In this document: piece after piece, positions 57,583-58,733 of the stretch | Position numbering within the stretch: position 1 is the stretch's first letter | Layout: each line of letters opens with the position of its first letter | Assembly (NCBI GenBank): GCA_030627905.1 | Contig: DAOVRZ010000023.1 | Location: forward strand, 1 to 58,733 | Direction of reading: 5' to 3' | Length of the DNA stretch: 58,733 bases | Source of the DNA: JAGMES01 sp023128035 | Lineage (GTDB): Bacteria > Bacillota > Halanaerobiia > DY22613 | Notes under the pieces: model-generated | Told to the model about the DNA's origin: nothing | What the model saw: the letters and a program-made list of their open reading frames with translations, nothing else | Databases searched by the model: none | Translations under genes and position numbers: made by a program

Positions 57583-58566
57583 ATGGCGATAAAAAAATTC
57601 ATAAATGAAGTTACAGAAAGAATATTAGATGGTGGTCAAATTACATTTGAAGAAGCATTTACACTAATTAATGTAGATGAAAATGACAAAGATACTTTAG
57701 AAATTCTATTTGCTGGTGCCAATAAAATTAGAGAAAAATTCTTAAGCAATAAAGTTGATTTATGTACTATAATGAATGCTAAATCTGGAAAGTGTTCCGA
57801 AGACTGTAAATTCTGCGCCCAATCTGCACACTATCATACAGATGTAGAGAATTATGATCTCCTTGATTATTCACAAATTTTAAAAAGAGCAAAGGAGAAT
57901 GAAAGTGCGGGTGCTCATAGATTTTCCTTAGTTACCAGTGGCAAAGGATTGACGGGAAAAGTTTTTGATGAAATTGTGGATATCTATAGAAGGTTAAGAG
58001 AAGATACGAATTTAAAATTGTGTGCCTCTCATGGAATTATTAGTTATGAACAAGCGTTACAGTTAAAAAAAGTAGGAGTCATCATGTACCATCATAATGT
58101 AGAAACGAGTAAGGATTATTACGATGAAATCTGTACCACTCATGATTATCAAGAAAGGTTTGAAACGATCAAAAATGTGATAAAAGCTGGATTAGAAATT
58201 TGTTGTGGTGGTATCATCGGATTAGGTGAAAGCAGAGAAGATAGAGTAAAAATGGGTTTTGAAATTAGAGATTTAGGAGTAAAATCTATTCCAATTAATA
58301 TTTTACGTCCTATCAAAGGAACCCCATTACAAGATAGGGAGATGTTAACTCCTTATGAAATATTAAAGACAATGGCTCTATACCGTTATATAATTCCAGA
58401 TTGTTATATTAGATATGCTGGTGGTAGATTGGCATTGAAAGATAAGCAAAATATTGGCTTTAGAGCAGGAGTAAATGCTGCTTTAGTTGGAAATTATTTG
58501 ACTACTGTTGGTAATGATATTGAAGAAGATAAAAAAATGATAACCTGTGAAGGATTAGAAATCTAA
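57583..58566 (+). CDS. bioB: Biotin synthase
   Basis: 327-residue radical SAM enzyme that inserts sulfur into dethiobiotin. Radical SAM cluster CSEDCKFCAQS near residue 70, AGAHRFSLVTSGKG near 109, HHNVETSKDYY near 153, GGIIGLGES near 207 and RYAGGRLAL near 283 are in place. AAAGGAG precedes ATG 57583. No other bio genes are seen, so it may act on imported dethiobiotin or precursors. It likely shares the bioY promoter, across the family 2 repeat. Confidence 0.96.
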   Translation: MAIKKFINEVTERILDGGQITFEEAFTLINVDENDKDTLEILFAGANKIREKFLSNKVDLCTIMNAKSGKCSEDCKFCAQSAHYHTDVENYDLLDYSQILKRAKENESAGAHRFSLVTSGKGLTGKVFDEIVDIYRRLREDTNLKLCASHGIISYEQALQLKKVGVIMYHHNVETSKDYYDEICTTHDYQERFETIKNVIKAGLEICCGGIIGLGESREDRVKMGFEIRDLGVKSIPINILRPIKGTPLQDREMLTPYEILKTMALYRYIIPDCYIRYAGGRLALKDKQNIGFRAGVNAALVGNYLTTVGNDIEEDKKMITCEGLEI

Positions 58567-58592
58567 GCATATGGATTTACATTCATATGCTT
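58565..58592 (+). terminator. Hairpin at the bioB stop
   Basis: AAGCATATG (58565-58573) pairs with CATATGCTT (58584-58592). No T run follows, so it is a weak terminator or an mRNA end. The remaining ~140 bases are AT-rich and show nothing I can name. Confidence 0.4.
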
Positions 58593-58733
58593 ACTAGTGC
58601 AGCATAGCTTAATTAAACCCTATATTTTAAAACATATATTCTAAAATATAGACATTATTTTATATGCGTAGATTTTTTTCATTAAATCAATATTTTTACA
58701 TTTAGAAATAAAAAACTTTGCTTAATGTTTTTA

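Overview
The window is AT-rich DNA from a low-GC, anaerobic, endospore-forming member of the Firmicutes (Bacillota). Spore genes (yabP, yabQ, spoIIE), candidate Spo0A, sigma-H and sigma-E promoter elements, a selenocysteine elongation factor, selenium-dependent molybdenum hydroxylase accessory genes, formate-tetrahydrofolate ligase and formimino-THF histidine fermentation together point to a clostridial or Halanaerobiales-type fermenter. The exact taxon is inference. The block yabP-yabQ-divIC-tex-S1-DUF501-spoIIE-tilS-hpt-ftsH resembles the origin-proximal region of Bacillus and Clostridia.

Layout: 1-371 tRNAs (3' end of a probable tRNA-Asp, then tRNA-Tyr and tRNA-Gly). 555-2878 FecCD-type ABC permease plus an ATPase with an extra C-terminal domain. 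2995-9187 selB followed by xdhC-type, yqeC, mocA, yqeB and a molybdopterin-binding protein, which would mature a selenium-dependent molybdenum hydroxylase not encoded here. 9255-10729 (minus strand) uracil permease behind a PyrR-type attenuator. 10856-12850 a P-loop/Asp23-like fusion and carbamate kinase. 12980-13129 four perfect DnaA boxes. 13226-15431 a LacI regulator with two operators and an MsmX-type ATPase. 15656-29538 housekeeping and sporulation genes. 29724-33221 a CZB-domain chemoreceptor and an IlvD-family dehydratase. 33336-35149 an AAA ATPase and a frameshifted TOPRIM-like partner resembling a defence pair. 35224-41663 a histidine utilisation operon behind a possible leader-peptide attenuator, ending in fchA and fhs. 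41957-49063 a compact type II polyketide-like cluster (ketoreductase, ABC exporter, ACP, Cys-less KS, KS, CPBP protease) with two frameshifted genes. 49169-55900 pantothenate and NAD synthesis genes, with a structured leader RNA ahead of panG-panBCD. 56204-58566 a lipoprotein and a BirA-controlled bioY-bioB pair.

Two families of structured intergenic repeats thread through the window. Family 1 (four copies, 37-185, 17380-17528, 21040-21121, 55913-56075 on minus) has two consecutive stems whose bases change in compensated pairs between copies. Family 2 (two copies, 21187-21290 on minus and 57458-57563) has three hairpins and lies just upstream of genes; one copy sits inside the bioY-bioB pair. 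Both look like non-autonomous mobile elements or structured RNAs; no transposase is present in the window.

The strongest candidates for something undescribed are the family 1 repeats, the truncated type II PKS-like cluster with a Val-for-Cys KS partner, the AAA/TOPRIM pair broken in a T9 tract, and the hutH leader peptide overlapping a terminator. All calls were made by reading the sequence; no database search was run.
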